Shown piece by piece: positions 37,309 through 48,120 of a stretch of DNA of 64,000 nucleotides. A program made the position numbers and the translations under genes. The DNA lies in NCBI RefSeq assembly GCF_000741695.1, contig NZ_JGZK01000006.1, positions 124,001-188,000 on the forward strand, read 5' to 3'. Source of the stretch: Bifidobacterium reuteri DSM 23975. Lineage in GTDB: Bacteria; Actinomycetota; Actinomycetes; Actinomycetales; Bifidobacteriaceae. A model generated the notes under the pieces. The model had not been told where the DNA came from and made no database searches. It worked only from the letters and a program-made list of their open reading frames with translations. The first letter of the stretch is position 1, and every line of letters starts with the position of its first letter.

Positions 37309-37421
37309 TACTCTGACAGACAGTCGCAAACCATATGAATGCATGTAAAGTGCGCCATCGTGCACGCACGCGCATTCCCCCCCCGGGATATCGCATGACG
37401 CGCAGGAACGCGAAGGAGTAA

Positions 37422-38906
<1,485 letters not shown>

Positions 38907-38916
38907 GTGTCATACG

Positions 38917-38949
38917 GCTCCCCTCGCGCGAGAGGGGAGCTTTTTCATT
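38917..38949 (+). terminator. Intrinsic terminator of argH
   Basis: GCTCCCCTC (38917-38925) pairs with GAGGGGAGC (38932-38940) over a six-base loop, followed by TTTTTCATTT. The arms resemble hairpin 1 of repeat family A. Confidence 0.92.
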
Positions 38950-38989
38950 TGTCCATATGTCACAGAGGGTCTCTACACTGGGCAACTGT

Positions 38990-39074
38990 AACGAACGGGA
39001 GCCGCAAGGCTGAGAGGAAGCGCCAGCTTCGACCGGGGAACTTGACGCGGGTCATGCCGCCGTAAGGAATCGTT
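38990..39074 (+). promoter_or_regulatory. TPP riboswitch upstream of thiS-thiG-thiF
   Basis: The outer stem AACGA (38990-38994) pairs with TCGTT (39070-39074). Inside are GGAGCCGCAAGGCTGAGAGG and GACCGGGGAAC, then a GTCATGCCGCCGTAAGGAA arm, all conserved THI-element features. A -10-like TACACT is at 38974-38979. An intrinsic terminator follows at 39206, before thiS. This suggests control of transcription by thiamine pyrophosphate. Confidence 0.92.
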
Positions 39075-39205
39075 GTTGAGCGGTTTGCCAAGTTGCCCGC
39101 AGCAGTCTTCAGTTTCCGTGAACACAACTAAGCCGTACAGGCTGTCTGTTGGCGTAGCCAATGCGCCGAAAGCAGGCTGGCGGTCGCATGACAGGGTTCA
39201 TGAAT

Positions 39206-39249
39206 GGGCGCACCACTTACGGTACGGTTCGTTTCGTGCACCCTTTTTT
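39206..39249 (+). terminator. Leader terminator between TPP riboswitch and thiS
   Basis: GGGCGCAC (39206-39213) pairs with GTGCACCC (39236-39243), with one mismatch, and is followed at once by six T residues. It sits 23 bases before the thiS ATG and after the riboswitch, as expected for an attenuator. Confidence 0.65.
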
Positions 39250-39271
39250 AGTATTCGGAAAGGGGACCGCA

Positions 39272-39466
39272 ATGCAGGTCAACGGAGAGCAGGTCAAGCT
39301 CGAGCAGCCGGTCAGTGTGGCCGACTATCTCGAAACGCATGGATTCCGCGCCGAGCGTGTGGCCATCGAACTCAATGGCGAGATTATCCCACGCGAGAAA
39401 CGTGCCGAAACCATGCTCGACGACCAATGCGTCATGGAGATCGTGCAGTTCGTGCAGGGTGGCTGA
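39272..39466 (+). CDS. thiS: Sulfur carrier protein ThiS
   Basis: Ubiquitin-like sulfur carrier for thiazole synthesis. The 64 residues end in QGG, the diglycine tail that ThiF adenylates and that becomes a thiocarboxylate. ATG 39272 (MQVNGEQV) follows GAAAGGGGACC; the in-frame upstream start lies in the riboswitch leader and is rejected. thiG follows after about 80 bases, and thiF and the sulfur-transfer fusion come later in the same direction. The whole set lies behind the TPP riboswitch. Confidence 0.93.
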   Translation: MQVNGEQVKLEQPVSVADYLETHGFRAERVAIELNGEIIPREKRAETMLDDQCVMEIVQFVQGG

Positions 39467-39548
39467 CTTCGCGCTTCACCCGTCGGCTCCATTGGCCTCC
39501 ACTGACAGGGGGAGCCGGAAACATCATCAATCCAATGAAGGGAACATC

Positions 39549-40418
39549 ATGAGCAATATCAATCCGGTCACCGAAGCATCCGTCGAAGCTACGCCGTTGC
39601 CGCCGCAGCCCGAGGTCGTCAATCCGGTCGGCACCGCAGCGTCGATGCTGCCGGTCGAAGACAAGCCGCTCAATCTCGGCGGCCATGAATTCGAGTCCCG
39701 GTTCATTCTGGGCTCCGGCCGTTACGACCTGAACCTCATCAAGGCCACCGTGGAGCACGCCGGCACGCAGATCGTCACCATGGCACTGCGCCGTGCCCAG
39801 ACCACCGAGAACAGCGTGCTCGACTACATCCCCGAAGGCATCACATTGCTGCCGAACACCTCCGGTGCGCGCAACGCCGAGGAGGCCGTGCGCATCGCGC
39901 GTCTCGCCCGCGAGGTGTGCCACACCGATTTCGTCAAAGTCGAAATCGAGCATGAGACCAAATACCTGCTGCCGGACAACGCCGAAACCATTCGCGCCAC
40001 CGAAATGCTGGCCAAGGAAGGGTTCGTCGTCATGCCGTACATGTTCCCGGACCCCATCGCCGCACGTCAGCTCGAGGAGGCCGGTGCTGCCGCGGTCATG
40101 CCGCTCGGTTCGCTCATCGGCTCCAATATGGGACTGCGTATGCGCGATTTCATCGAGATCATCATTGCCAACGCCAATGTGCCGGTGATCATCGACGCCG
40201 GCATCGGTCGTCCGAGTCAGGCGTGCGACGCGATGGAGATGGGCGCGGACGCCGTCATGGCGTACACCGCAGTGGCCTCGGCGGGCAATATTCCTTTGAT
40301 GGCTGAGGCATTCAAGAACGCGATCAACGCCGGCCGTGCCGCATATCTCTCCGGATTGGGCAAGGTGACCGAAGGAAAGGCCGTGCCGTCCAGCCCGACT
40401 ACGGGGTATCTGCACTGA
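39549..40418 (+). CDS. thiG: Thiazole synthase ThiG
   Basis: Forms the thiazole phosphate ring from deoxyxylulose phosphate, ThiS thiocarboxylate and a glycine imine. The 289 residues show a TIM barrel with [14 protein letters not shown], the Schiff-base lysine in [24 protein letters not shown] and [12 protein letters not shown]. The first 45 residues are a Pro/Val-rich extension not usual in ThiG. The ATG at 39549 is the first after the GAAGGGAACATC ribosome-binding region. No thiO or thiH (source of the imine) is in the window. Confidence 0.95.
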   Translation: MSNINPVTEASVEATPLPPQPEVVNPVGTAASMLPVEDKPLNLGGHEFESRFILGSGRYDLNLIKATVEHAGTQIVTMALRRAQTTENSVLDYIPEGITLLPNTSGARNAEEAVRIARLAREVCHTDFVKVEIEHETKYLLPDNAETIRATEMLAKEGFVVMPYMFPDPIAARQLEEAGAAAVMPLGSLIGSNMGLRMRDFIEIIIANANVPVIIDAGIGRPSQACDAMEMGADAVMAYTAVASAGNIPLMAEAFKNAINAGRAAYLSGLGKVTEGKAVPSSPTTGYLH

Positions 40419-40447
40419 TATCGGGAATGACTCCCTTCGGTCCGTCC

Positions 40448-40600
40448 GGCTCCCCCCCCCAGAGGAGGGGAGCCGAGTGAGGGGTCTGGCGTCGCGGTTC
40501 CCTCAAGTGAGGGGAATCGAGCGGGGGCCTGGCGTCGCAGTTTCTCTCGCTTGGGGGCGAGGTGTGGGCTTCCTCGCTTGAGGGAGTCAGGATTATGGAG
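40448..40600. repeat. Family A-like palindromes in the thiG-thiF gap
   Basis: GGCTCCCC with GGGGAGCC (40448-40474), then GAGTGAGGGG, is a degenerate family A unit. Two further GC-rich dyads follow: TTCCCTC-AAGT-GAGGGGAA and CCTCGCTTGAGGG. GGTCTGGCGTCGCGGT and a near copy, GGCCTGGCGTCGCAGT, form a short direct repeat. The 187-base gap has no gene. Confidence 0.65.
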
Positions 40601-40605
40601 AAAAC

Positions 40606-41415
40606 ATGGCATTATCTGACGAACAGCTCGAACGATACTCCCGTCACCTCATTTTGAAGGGTGTGGGCGTCAAGGGGCAGAAGAGGCTGCTTGCCGCCAG
40701 CGTGCTCATCATCGGCGCGGGCGGACTCGGCTCGCCCGCAGCCCTGTATCTGGCGGCTGCAGGCGTGGGACGCATCGGACTCGTGGACGGTGATGTGGTC
40801 GATCTGAGCAATCTCCAGCGTCAGATCATCCACACCACTGCCGCAGTCGGCACCCCCAAAGTGGAGTCGGCGGCAGCCGCCATCCGTGAGCTCAACCCGG
40901 AAGTAACGGTTGAAACCCATCAGGAACTGGTTGACGCCAGCAACATCGCATCGCTGATTGACCCATATGATCTGGTGATTGACGCCACGGACAATTTCGC
41001 GGCGAAATTCCTCATCAACGACGCCTGCGTGCTGTCCGGCAAGCCGTTCATTCACGCCGGCGTGGTCGGATTCGCCGGTCAGGTGATGGATGTCGTGCCA
41101 GGCGAAGGCCCTTGCTATCGCTGCATTTTCCGCGACATGCCCGCAGCGGGTGAGATTCCGACCTGTAAGGAGGCCGGTGTGCTGGGCGCGGTGGTCGGCG
41201 TGGTCGGCAGCCTTGAAGCCACCGAAGCCGCCAAACTCATCGTCGGCGTGGGGGAGCCGCTGGTGGGCCGCATGCTCACCGTCGATGCACTGACGATGAA
41301 CATCCGCCGTGTGCCGCTGCCCTCGCATGTGACGGATTGCCTGGTATGCGGCGACCATCCGACCATCACCACGCTCGATCCGGCCAACTACGTCCAGCCG
41401 GCCTGCGCCATCTGA
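40606..41415 (+). CDS. thiF: ThiF/MoeB-type ThiS adenylyltransferase
   Basis: Activates the C-terminus of ThiS with ATP before sulfur transfer. The E1-like fold shows the nucleotide motif GAGGLGSPAALYLAAAG, then VVDLSNLQRQIIH, IDATDNFAAKFLIND and a CRCIF/CLVCGD zinc-cysteine arrangement. The 269-residue length is that of ThiF without a fused rhodanese domain; the rhodanese is supplied by the next gene. It starts MALSDEQLERYSRH at 40606. Confidence 0.94.
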   Translation: MALSDEQLERYSRHLILKGVGVKGQKRLLAASVLIIGAGGLGSPAALYLAAAGVGRIGLVDGDVVDLSNLQRQIIHTTAAVGTPKVESAAAAIRELNPEVTVETHQELVDASNIASLIDPYDLVIDATDNFAAKFLINDACVLSGKPFIHAGVVGFAGQVMDVVPGEGPCYRCIFRDMPAAGEIPTCKEAGVLGAVVGVVGSLEATEAAKLIVGVGEPLVGRMLTVDALTMNIRRVPLPSHVTDCLVCGDHPTITTLDPANYVQPACAI

Positions 41416-41502
41416 ACCGCACCATCTGAACCATCAAACAGGACGGCCACGAAGGCTCGTCCGCACGGCCATCGGAAAAGGCCATTTTGGAAGGGGAAAA
41501 CC

Positions 41503-42819
41503 ATGACCATCACCTTGAAGCACGATCATGATGCCGACGACTACCGGCACATCGACGCGAACGAATTCGCACATCTCGACACATCCTCGGTCACGCTTCT
41601 GGATCTGCGCGAGCCGGATGAAGTGCTGGTGCACCCGATTGCCGGAGCGATCAACATCCCGTTCGAGAACATCGGACACATCGGCAATGCACTGAGCGAC
41701 ATTCCGAAATCCAAGCCGGTGGTCGTCTTCTGCAGGGTGGGAGACTGGAGTGTGCAGGTATGCGAGATCTTGGCCGACCGTGGATATGATGCCGTCAATC
41801 TCGATGGAGGGTATGAAGCATTGCGGGAAGCCACTGCCGGGCCGTCCGAGGATGGTCGGTCCGAAGGCGACTCGTCCGAGATTGGCCAGCCCAAGCGTCA
41901 GTCCGTCTCTGATTCGTCGTCCTCTGCGGCCGCTTCCAGTTCCGCGCCGGTCATGCCGCCCGTCGCGCCGGTCACGCTGACCGTGCCTGTCTCATCCAAG
42001 ACTCAAGGTGGCAGCACCTCATCGGACGGTACCGCAACGTCGCAGCTGTTACATGTGGATGCCAAGGGGCTCAAATGCCCCGGACCAATCGTGGCCGTGG
42101 CCGATGCCCTGCGCGACCAGCCGATCGGCACCCGCCTGAAGGCCGAGGCCACCGAGGACGCCTTCTGCTCGGACATCGCCGTATGGGCCGAACGCACCGG
42201 CAACCGTCTCATCGATCTTCGCCGGGACGACGAGGGCATCATCCATGTCGAGCTTGAGAAAACGGCCGTCCCGACACAGCCTGCAGGGAGGTCTTTCGGT
42301 GCGAACTCGAGCTCGGCTCCGGCATCCACCGACGCCGGCGGCGACGTGCTCCATGACAAGACCTTCGTGGTATTCAGCGGCGATCTGGACAAGACCATTG
42401 CGGTGTTCATCATGGCCAACGGCGCCGCGGCGATGGGACGCAAGGTCACCATCTTCTTCACGTTCTGGGGACTCAACATCCTGCGTCGTCCCAAGCGCGT
42501 GCGCACGAACAAGAACCTCATCGAGCGCATGTTTGGTTTCATGATGCCGCGCGGCACCCGTAAGCTTGGTCTGAGCCGCATGAACATGGGCGGCCTTGGT
42601 GCCGCTATGATTCGTTGGATCATGAAGTCCAAGAATGTGGCATCCCTTGAGGAGCTCATGCGTCAGGCCAAGGAGCACGGTGTGCGGCTGGTGGCCTGCC
42701 AGATGTCCATGGACATCATGGGCATCCGCAAGGAGGAGCTGATTGACGGCGTGGAACTGGGCGGCGTCAGCACGTTCCTCGGCTCCGGCGAGACCAGCGA
42801 TATGAGCCTGTTCGTGTGA
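41503..42819 (+). CDS. Rhodanese-TusA-DsrE fusion, putative sulfur-trafficking protein
   Basis: A three-domain protein of 438 residues. Residues about 10-110 are a rhodanese domain with persulfide cysteine in VVFCRVGDWS. A Ser/Pro/Ala-rich linker follows. Residues about 183-250 are a TusA/SirA domain with the cysteine in AKGLKCPGPI. Residues about 285-438 are a DsrE/DrsF-like domain (TFVVFSGDLDKTIAVFIMANGAAAMG), with a cysteine in VACQMSMDIMG. All three can carry sulfur. It follows thiF by 87 bases, so it probably passes persulfide sulfur to ThiS. CoA-disulfide reductase-type proteins carry the same three modules after a flavoprotein domain that is absent here. The role is inference. Confidence 0.88.
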   Translation: MTITLKHDHDADDYRHIDANEFAHLDTSSVTLLDLREPDEVLVHPIAGAINIPFENIGHIGNALSDIPKSKPVVVFCRVGDWSVQVCEILADRGYDAVNLDGGYEALREATAGPSEDGRSEGDSSEIGQPKRQSVSDSSSSAAASSSAPVMPPVAPVTLTVPVSSKTQGGSTSSDGTATSQLLHVDAKGLKCPGPIVAVADALRDQPIGTRLKAEATEDAFCSDIAVWAERTGNRLIDLRRDDEGIIHVELEKTAVPTQPAGRSFGANSSSAPASTDAGGDVLHDKTFVVFSGDLDKTIAVFIMANGAAAMGRKVTIFFTFWGLNILRRPKRVRTNKNLIERMFGFMMPRGTRKLGLSRMNMGGLGAAMIRWIMKSKNVASLEELMRQAKEHGVRLVACQMSMDIMGIRKEELIDGVELGGVSTFLGSGETSDMSLFV

Positions 42820-43032
42820 GACCATCCGTGCGGGCGAAGTCCATATGAACTTCGCTTGCGCGGCCTGGCCATCTCATCCCGAGGTATGAAGGCGAGCGGG
42901 CAAGGTTCCGTCGTACAATCGGCCACGGAAGTCGGCGCCTGACGGCACATCGTCACGCACGCCGGCCCGATGCGATGGCTTTGCACGGTCATCGCATAAG
43001 ACCTTGATTTCCGATGGGGAGGACCGTACACC

Positions 43033-43587
43033 GTGTCACATCTGCTCACCCGTACGCAGATTCAGCAATTGGTAGCCATGCATGGCCACGAAATCATTGG
43101 GCACAGGCACATGGACATAGAGCGATGCTGCTATCAGCATGGCAATGTCACCACGTTCGCTCATTCGATTCGTGTGGCCTGTTTGGCGGTATGGATGGCC
43201 GACCGTGCGCATCTGTGGCATCACGTGGACCTGCGTTCGCTTATCCGGGCGGCCCTGCTCCATGACTATTTCCTCTACGACTGGCATGATTGGGACAACG
43301 GCACTCATCGTTGGCACGGGTTCACCCACGGTCATGCAGCGCTCGTCAATGCGCTCAGGGATTTCAAGCTCAATGCCATCGAGAAGGACAGCATTGAGAA
43401 GCACATGTTCCCATTGACTCCGATTCCTCCGCGCTATATCGAAGGGTATCTGGTCACCCTGGCGGACAAGATCTCCGCCACACGTGAAACGCTCTCAATG
43501 GGCCGATTCCATAAGAAGTCGCTGCCATCTGCGCAGGTGCGCGCCACCATGGTGAAGAATGATTCTCGTCAAGAATCGGTTCGATAG
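43033..43587 (+). CDS. HD-domain phosphohydrolase-like protein
   Basis: Predicted metal-dependent phosphohydrolase of the HD superfamily, substrate unknown. The expected histidines are present: FAHSIRV near residue 41, then LLHDYFLYDWHDW (the HD pair) and HGFTHGHAAL, ending with TLADKISATRET. The length is 184 residues. The start is GTG 43033 with GGGGAGGA upstream. The next gene, a membrane protein, begins 24 bases after its stop, so the two probably form an operon. Related HD proteins act on nucleotides or nucleotide second messengers. Confidence 0.85.
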   Translation: MSHLLTRTQIQQLVAMHGHEIIGHRHMDIERCCYQHGNVTTFAHSIRVACLAVWMADRAHLWHHVDLRSLIRAALLHDYFLYDWHDWDNGTHRWHGFTHGHAALVNALRDFKLNAIEKDSIEKHMFPLTPIPPRYIEGYLVTLADKISATRETLSMGRFHKKSLPSAQVRATMVKNDSRQESVR

Positions 43588-43611
43588 GTAAACCCGCGAT
43601 AGGTATCCCGT

Positions 43612-44511
43612 ATGCTGCTGTTCTTTGAATATCTGTTTCTGTGGTTCGTGTTCTACAGTTTCGCCGGCTGGGTGTACGAGTCGATTCTGGTATCCTGCCA
43701 GGAACGCCGATGGGTGAATCGTGGATTCCTGAACGGTCCGTTGTGTCCGATCTATGGTACAGGTGCGGCAGCCGGCGTGGTTGTGCTCGGAGGCGTTCGC
43801 AATCCAGTCGTCCTGTTTGTACTGTCAATGGTGGGCGCTTCGATTCTTGAATATTTCACGTCGTGGGCGATGGAGCAGCTGTTCCATGCACGATGGTGGG
43901 ATTATTCTCATTTTCGATTCAACCTCAATGGGCGCATCTGTCTGCTTGGAGCCGTGGTGTTCGGCATCGCGGGTGTGATCATCGTCGACGTGATCCAACC
44001 GGTCGTCGAACAGATGACCATGATGGTTCCGTTGCGAATCATCCATATGATGTGCGCTGTGCTGCTGGTGCTCATCATCATCGACACCATTGTCACCGTG
44101 TGCGGTATCGTCGACTTCGAACAGAGCCTTGAACGGTTCAAGGTCGTTGCGTCCAGATACGGCGATGCCATGCGGGAGAAGGTTACGGACGCTGTCTCCG
44201 GTGCCGCCGAAATGGCCAATGGCGTGGTGGGGGATGCTGCTGGTATAGCCTCCAATGTCATCAGCGGCGCATCCGACAAGTTCGGCGGCATGCCATCCGC
44301 GGTCAGCCAGAAAGTCGGCGACTCTTGGCAGAACGGCAAGGATATGTCGGCGGAGCTTATGCTGCGCATCAAGGATGCCGCCGATTCCGTGTTCAACCGT
44401 CAGCAGCGCCGTATGATTGCGTCCTTCCCGAGGCTGAAGACCACCCGGAACAACGAAACGCTGCAGCAGCTGCGCGAGACGCTTGAACGGCTGTACCGGC
44501 GCGGGCGGTGA
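43612..44511 (+). CDS. CmpB-family membrane protein (putative ABC transporter permease)
   Basis: Membrane protein of the family named ABC_trans_CmpB; its real function is not established. The N-terminal half has about five hydrophobic helices and the family signature FAGWVYES followed by NRGFLNGPLCPIYGTG. Residues about 180-250 form an amphipathic, Ala/Gly/Val-rich repeat-like helix (AVSGAAEMANGVVGDAAGI). The C-terminus is basic. The length, 299 residues, is longer than the core family because of this tail. It is the second gene after the HD protein. Confidence 0.82.
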   Translation: MLLFFEYLFLWFVFYSFAGWVYESILVSCQERRWVNRGFLNGPLCPIYGTGAAAGVVVLGGVRNPVVLFVLSMVGASILEYFTSWAMEQLFHARWWDYSHFRFNLNGRICLLGAVVFGIAGVIIVDVIQPVVEQMTMMVPLRIIHMMCAVLLVLIIIDTIVTVCGIVDFEQSLERFKVVASRYGDAMREKVTDAVSGAAEMANGVVGDAAGIASNVISGASDKFGGMPSAVSQKVGDSWQNGKDMSAELMLRIKDAADSVFNRQQRRMIASFPRLKTTRNNETLQQLRETLERLYRRGR

Positions 44512-44670
44512 ATGCTCGTAGGCGCGGGGGAAGACGTCATATGGTGTGTGCGCGATATGGAAACCCGACCTGCGCGGCACTGTCGGTGTGTCCTGCGAGA
44601 CTTATAGACGCTTGAAATAGAAGTAGGGCATCATCCAATCACACAATTCGATAGGGAGAAGCATCAAGCT

Positions 44671-45993
44671 ATGGCTCACGTCACCGACTTCAAGGAAGCG
44701 GGTTTCGACACCCTGCTTGAGGAACTGGAATGGCGCGGGTTGATTTCCCAGTCCACGGACAGGGATCGACTCGCGGAAGCATTGAACGGCGAGCCCATCA
44801 CCTATTATTGCGGCTTCGACCCCACGGCTGCCTCGCTGCATATCGGCAACCTCGTGCAGCTCATCAACATGCGGCATCTGCAGCTTGCCGGCCATCATCC
44901 GATTGCCTTGGTCGGTGGCGCCACTGGTCTGATTGGTGATCCGCGTCAGTCCGGTGAACGCACATTGAACCCGAAGGATGTCGTCGCCGGCTGGGCGGAG
45001 CGCCTGAAGCGTCAGATCGGCGGCATTCTGGAGACCGAGGGCGCCAATCCGGTGCGCTTCGTGTCCAATTACGACTGGACCGCGCAGATGACCGTCATCG
45101 ACTTCCTGCGCGATGTCGGCAAGAACTTCCGTCTGGGCACCATGCTCGCCAAGGACACCGTGGCCCGTCGCCTGAATTCCGAGGAGGGCATATCCTTCAC
45201 CGAATTCAGCTATCAGGTGTTGCAGGGCAATGATTTCCTGCATCTGTTCGATGAATACCATTGCACGCTTGAGCTCGGCGGTTCCGACCAGTGGGGCAAC
45301 CTCACTTCCGGCTTGGACCTGATTCACAAGGTGCGTGGCGTGGACGTCAACGTGTTCACGAGCCCGATCATCACCGATGCATCAGGCAAGAAGTTCGGCA
45401 AGTCCGAGGGCAACGCCGTATGGCTGGATGCCACGATGCTCAGCCCGTACAAGTTCTACCAGTTCTGGATCAACCGTCCGGACGTGGAGATGGAGAATCT
45501 GCTCAAGGCGTTCACCTTCCTGCCCAAGGCAGAGATCGAGCGACTGGTCGAGGAATCCAAGACCAATCCCGGCAAGCGTGAGGCGCAGAAGACGCTGGCA
45601 TGGGAAGTCACCAGTTTCGTCCATGGCGAGGAGGCGACCCAAGCCGCCATCGATGCCTCAGGCGCGTTGTTCGGCCGTGGCGGCAATCTTGAAGACATCG
45701 ACGAGGCGATGCTTGAATCCGTGCTTGACGGATTCAAGGTGACTGACGAGCAGGGCAATCATGTCTTCCCGGTGGCCCATCCCGGTGACCGTGTCATCGA
45801 TGCCGCTCAGGCGGCGGGCTTGTTCAAGTCCGGTTCCGAAGCGCGTCGCGCCATCAAGTCGGGTGGCGTCTACCTCAACAACAATCGTGTCGATGATGAG
45901 GAGCAGGTGCTTGGCGAGGGTGATTTCCTCTCAGGACGTTTTGCACTGATCCGTCGTGGCAAGAAGGCGCTTGGCGCCGTGGAAACCCGTTAG
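44671..45993 (+). CDS. tyrS: Tyrosyl-tRNA synthetase
   Basis: Charges tRNA-Tyr. The class I core has the HIGH-type HIGN in [15 protein letters not shown] and the KMSKS-type [14 protein letters not shown]. The specificity residues are in [10 protein letters not shown]-terminal S4-like RNA-binding domain ([21 protein letters not shown]) ends the protein. The length, 440 residues, is normal. GGGAGAAGC lies upstream of the ATG. It is followed by the charged low-complexity protein. Confidence 0.97.
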   Translation: MAHVTDFKEAGFDTLLEELEWRGLISQSTDRDRLAEALNGEPITYYCGFDPTAASLHIGNLVQLINMRHLQLAGHHPIALVGGATGLIGDPRQSGERTLNPKDVVAGWAERLKRQIGGILETEGANPVRFVSNYDWTAQMTVIDFLRDVGKNFRLGTMLAKDTVARRLNSEEGISFTEFSYQVLQGNDFLHLFDEYHCTLELGGSDQWGNLTSGLDLIHKVRGVDVNVFTSPIITDASGKKFGKSEGNAVWLDATMLSPYKFYQFWINRPDVEMENLLKAFTFLPKAEIERLVEESKTNPGKREAQKTLAWEVTSFVHGEEATQAAIDASGALFGRGGNLEDIDEAMLESVLDGFKVTDEQGNHVFPVAHPGDRVIDAAQAAGLFKSGSEARRAIKSGGVYLNNNRVDDEEQVLGEGDFLSGRFALIRRGKKALGAVETR

Positions 45994-46086
45994 TTCTCAT
46001 GTTCGCCGGACCGTCCGACGATGCGGAATCGCAGACGGTTCGGCGAGCATCACGATTCGTAATTCGCAGTGAAGAAAGGCATGCAC

Positions 46087-48120
46087 ATGGCAGAAGGAAA
46101 CGAGCGTTCCGGTAAATCGTACGGCGGCGGACATAAGGGTTATGGTGACCGTCGTCCATCCAGCCGCGGTGGCAACGGTTTCAAGCCACGCGGCAAGGGA
46201 GGCTTCAAGCCGCGTCGTGAGGGAGAAGGCTTCAAGCCGCGCTATCGCGACAATGGAGAAGGTCACACCCCTCGTCGGGATGGTGACGGCGAGAACGGTC
46301 ATGGCGGCTTCCGCAAATCGTACGGCAAGTCCGGCGGCTTCCATAAGGGCGGTTTCCGCAAGGATGGCGAACGTGGCGGATTCCGCAAGGAAGGCGGCTT
46401 CCGTCGTGACGGCGGATTCCATAAGGATGGTCCGCGTCGCGACGGCGGATTCCGCTCCCATGAAGGCGAGGCGGGGGAGAACCCGCGCTATCAGCATCGT
46501 GACGGCGAACACCGCGAATTCCGTCGTGACAACGACCGCCGTAACTTCCGCCGCGATGGTGAGCACGGTGGCTTCCGCCGCGATAACGACCGTCGTGATT
46601 TCCATCGTGATGAACGCCGCGATGGCGAGCGTCGCGACAACCGCGACTTCCGTCGTGACGGCGGACGCAACGAGGGCCGTGGCTTCCGCAGCAATGATGA
46701 CCGTCGCGATTTCCATCGTGACAATGATCGTCGCGATTTCCATCGTGACAATGACCGCCGTAACTTCCGCCGCGATGGTGAGCACGGTGGTTTCCGCCGC
46801 GACGACCGCCGCGATAACGATCGCCGTGGCTTCCGCGGTGACAAGGAACGTCGTGATTTCCATCGTGACAGTCGTGACGACCGTGGTGGTTTCCGTCGTG
46901 ATGACCGTCGTGACGGCGAGCGTCGTGAATTCTCTGCGGAAGAGAAGACCCAGTATCGGGAGCAGAAGCGCAGCGAATACATGAGCCGTCCGCGCCGCAA
47001 CTCCGACGGCACGATGAGCTTCCCCTCGCAGAATCCGTACACGGCCCGTCGCCCCGATGAGCCGCGCATGCCCAAGGGGATGGAATGGTCCATGCTGTCC
47101 TCGGACGAGCGTGAACGTTTGCGCGGCTTGGCCAAGGAGCATGCAGAGAACATCGGTCTGCACATTCTTGCGGCGTATGCGCTTGAGGAGAAGGATCCGC
47201 AGGCGGCACTCGAGCATGCCAAGTGGGTGGCCCGTCAGGCGTCCCGCATCGATTTCGCCCGTGAGACCCTTGCGTTTATCGCCTATCGTCAGGGCAACTA
47301 CAAGCTCGCCTTGCGCGAGTTCCGCACTGCCTACCGTATGAATGGATTCCAGGATTATCTGCCGTTCATCGCTGATTGCGAGCGTGGCGTCGGCGATCCC
47401 AAGAAAGCCGTGGAGATCGCGCAATCCGAAGAAGGCAAGCAACTGCATGGCGCTCCCAAGGTGGAGATGTTCCTGGTGTATGCCGGTGCGCTCGGCGATC
47501 TGAAGCTGTGGGACAAGGCCATCGAGATCGTGCACACGGTCGGCCGCTCCCAGGGACTTCCCGGTGAGTACCGTATGCGCGCGGTGCAGGCGGAGCAATA
47601 CTTCCTAGAAGAGGCCGGTCGCAATGGCGAAGCCGAGAAGCTCGACCGCCTACTCGATCGTCTCGAAGAGCAGTACGCCGATGAGGACTTCGATGAGGAC
47701 AGCGATGATGTGGTCATCGACCATGACCTCGAAGAGCTGACCGATGATTCCGAGGTGCTCGAGCAGCTGGGCATCGATCCGTCCGAGGCCCGGTTCGCGC
47801 CTGAGCCGGAACCCGAGGATGATGAATCCGAGGACGCATCCGACGATGAGGATGACGACGAAGACGCGGAAGAGTCCGGCGATGCTTCGGAAGACGATTC
47901 GGATGATTCCGATGAATCCGACGATTCTGACGAATCCGATGAATCCGATGAATCCGATGATGCAACCGAGGAATCCGATGGGTCCGAGGAACAGTCCACC
48001 GCCGATAACGCTGATGCCGATGAGTCCGATGCCGCGGATAGCACGGACGATACGGACGCGGATGCTGAGACCGACACTGCGTCCGATGAGACCAGCGTCT
48101 CCGAGGAATCGGAGCAGTGA
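46087..48120 (+). CDS. Polyampholyte protein: basic RD/GGF repeats, helical core, acidic tail
   Basis: Role unknown; nucleic-acid binding is likely for the basic part. Residues about 1-285 are a low-complexity region of tandem units built from GGFRRD, DRRDFHRD and related sequences. They resemble RGG/RD domains. Residues about 320-520 are a helical, TPR-like domain (MLSSDERERLRGLAKEHAEN, ALEEKDPQAALEHAKWVARQ, GNYKLALREFRTAYR). The last 150 residues are extremely acidic (repeats of DESD). ATG 46087 is chosen over 46069 and 46081 because AGAAAGG is correctly spaced. The product has 677 residues. It overlaps the next gene by four bases. Confidence 0.88.
   Translation: MAEGNERSGKSYGGGHKGYGDRRPSSRGGNGFKPRGKGGFKPRREGEGFKPRYRDNGEGHTPRRDGDGENGHGGFRKSYGKSGGFHKGGFRKDGERGGFRKEGGFRRDGGFHKDGPRRDGGFRSHEGEAGENPRYQHRDGEHREFRRDNDRRNFRRDGEHGGFRRDNDRRDFHRDERRDGERRDNRDFRRDGGRNEGRGFRSNDDRRDFHRDNDRRDFHRDNDRRNFRRDGEHGGFRRDDRRDNDRRGFRGDKERRDFHRDSRDDRGGFRRDDRRDGERREFSAEEKTQYREQKRSEYMSRPRRNSDGTMSFPSQNPYTARRPDEPRMPKGMEWSMLSSDERERLRGLAKEHAENIGLHILAAYALEEKDPQAALEHAKWVARQASRIDFARETLAFIAYRQGNYKLALREFRTAYRMNGFQDYLPFIADCERGVGDPKKAVEIAQSEEGKQLHGAPKVEMFLVYAGALGDLKLWDKAIEIVHTVGRSQGLPGEYRMRAVQAEQYFLEEAGRNGEAEKLDRLLDRLEEQYADEDFDEDSDDVVIDHDLEELTDDSEVLEQLGIDPSEARFAPEPEPEDDESEDASDDEDDDEDAEESGDASEDDSDDSDESDDSDESDESDESDDATEESDGSEEQSTADNADADESDAADSTDDTDADAETDTASDETSVSEESEQ

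Noticed and set aside
37334-37347. ARG box upstream of argH
   Set aside because: Only one weak match without a partner 20 bases away, so it is mentioned in the argH entry but not listed as a site.
42834-42855. Hairpin GCGAAGT/ACTTCGC after the sulfur-carrier fusion as terminator
   Set aside because: Seven-base stem only and no T-run; too weak to list.
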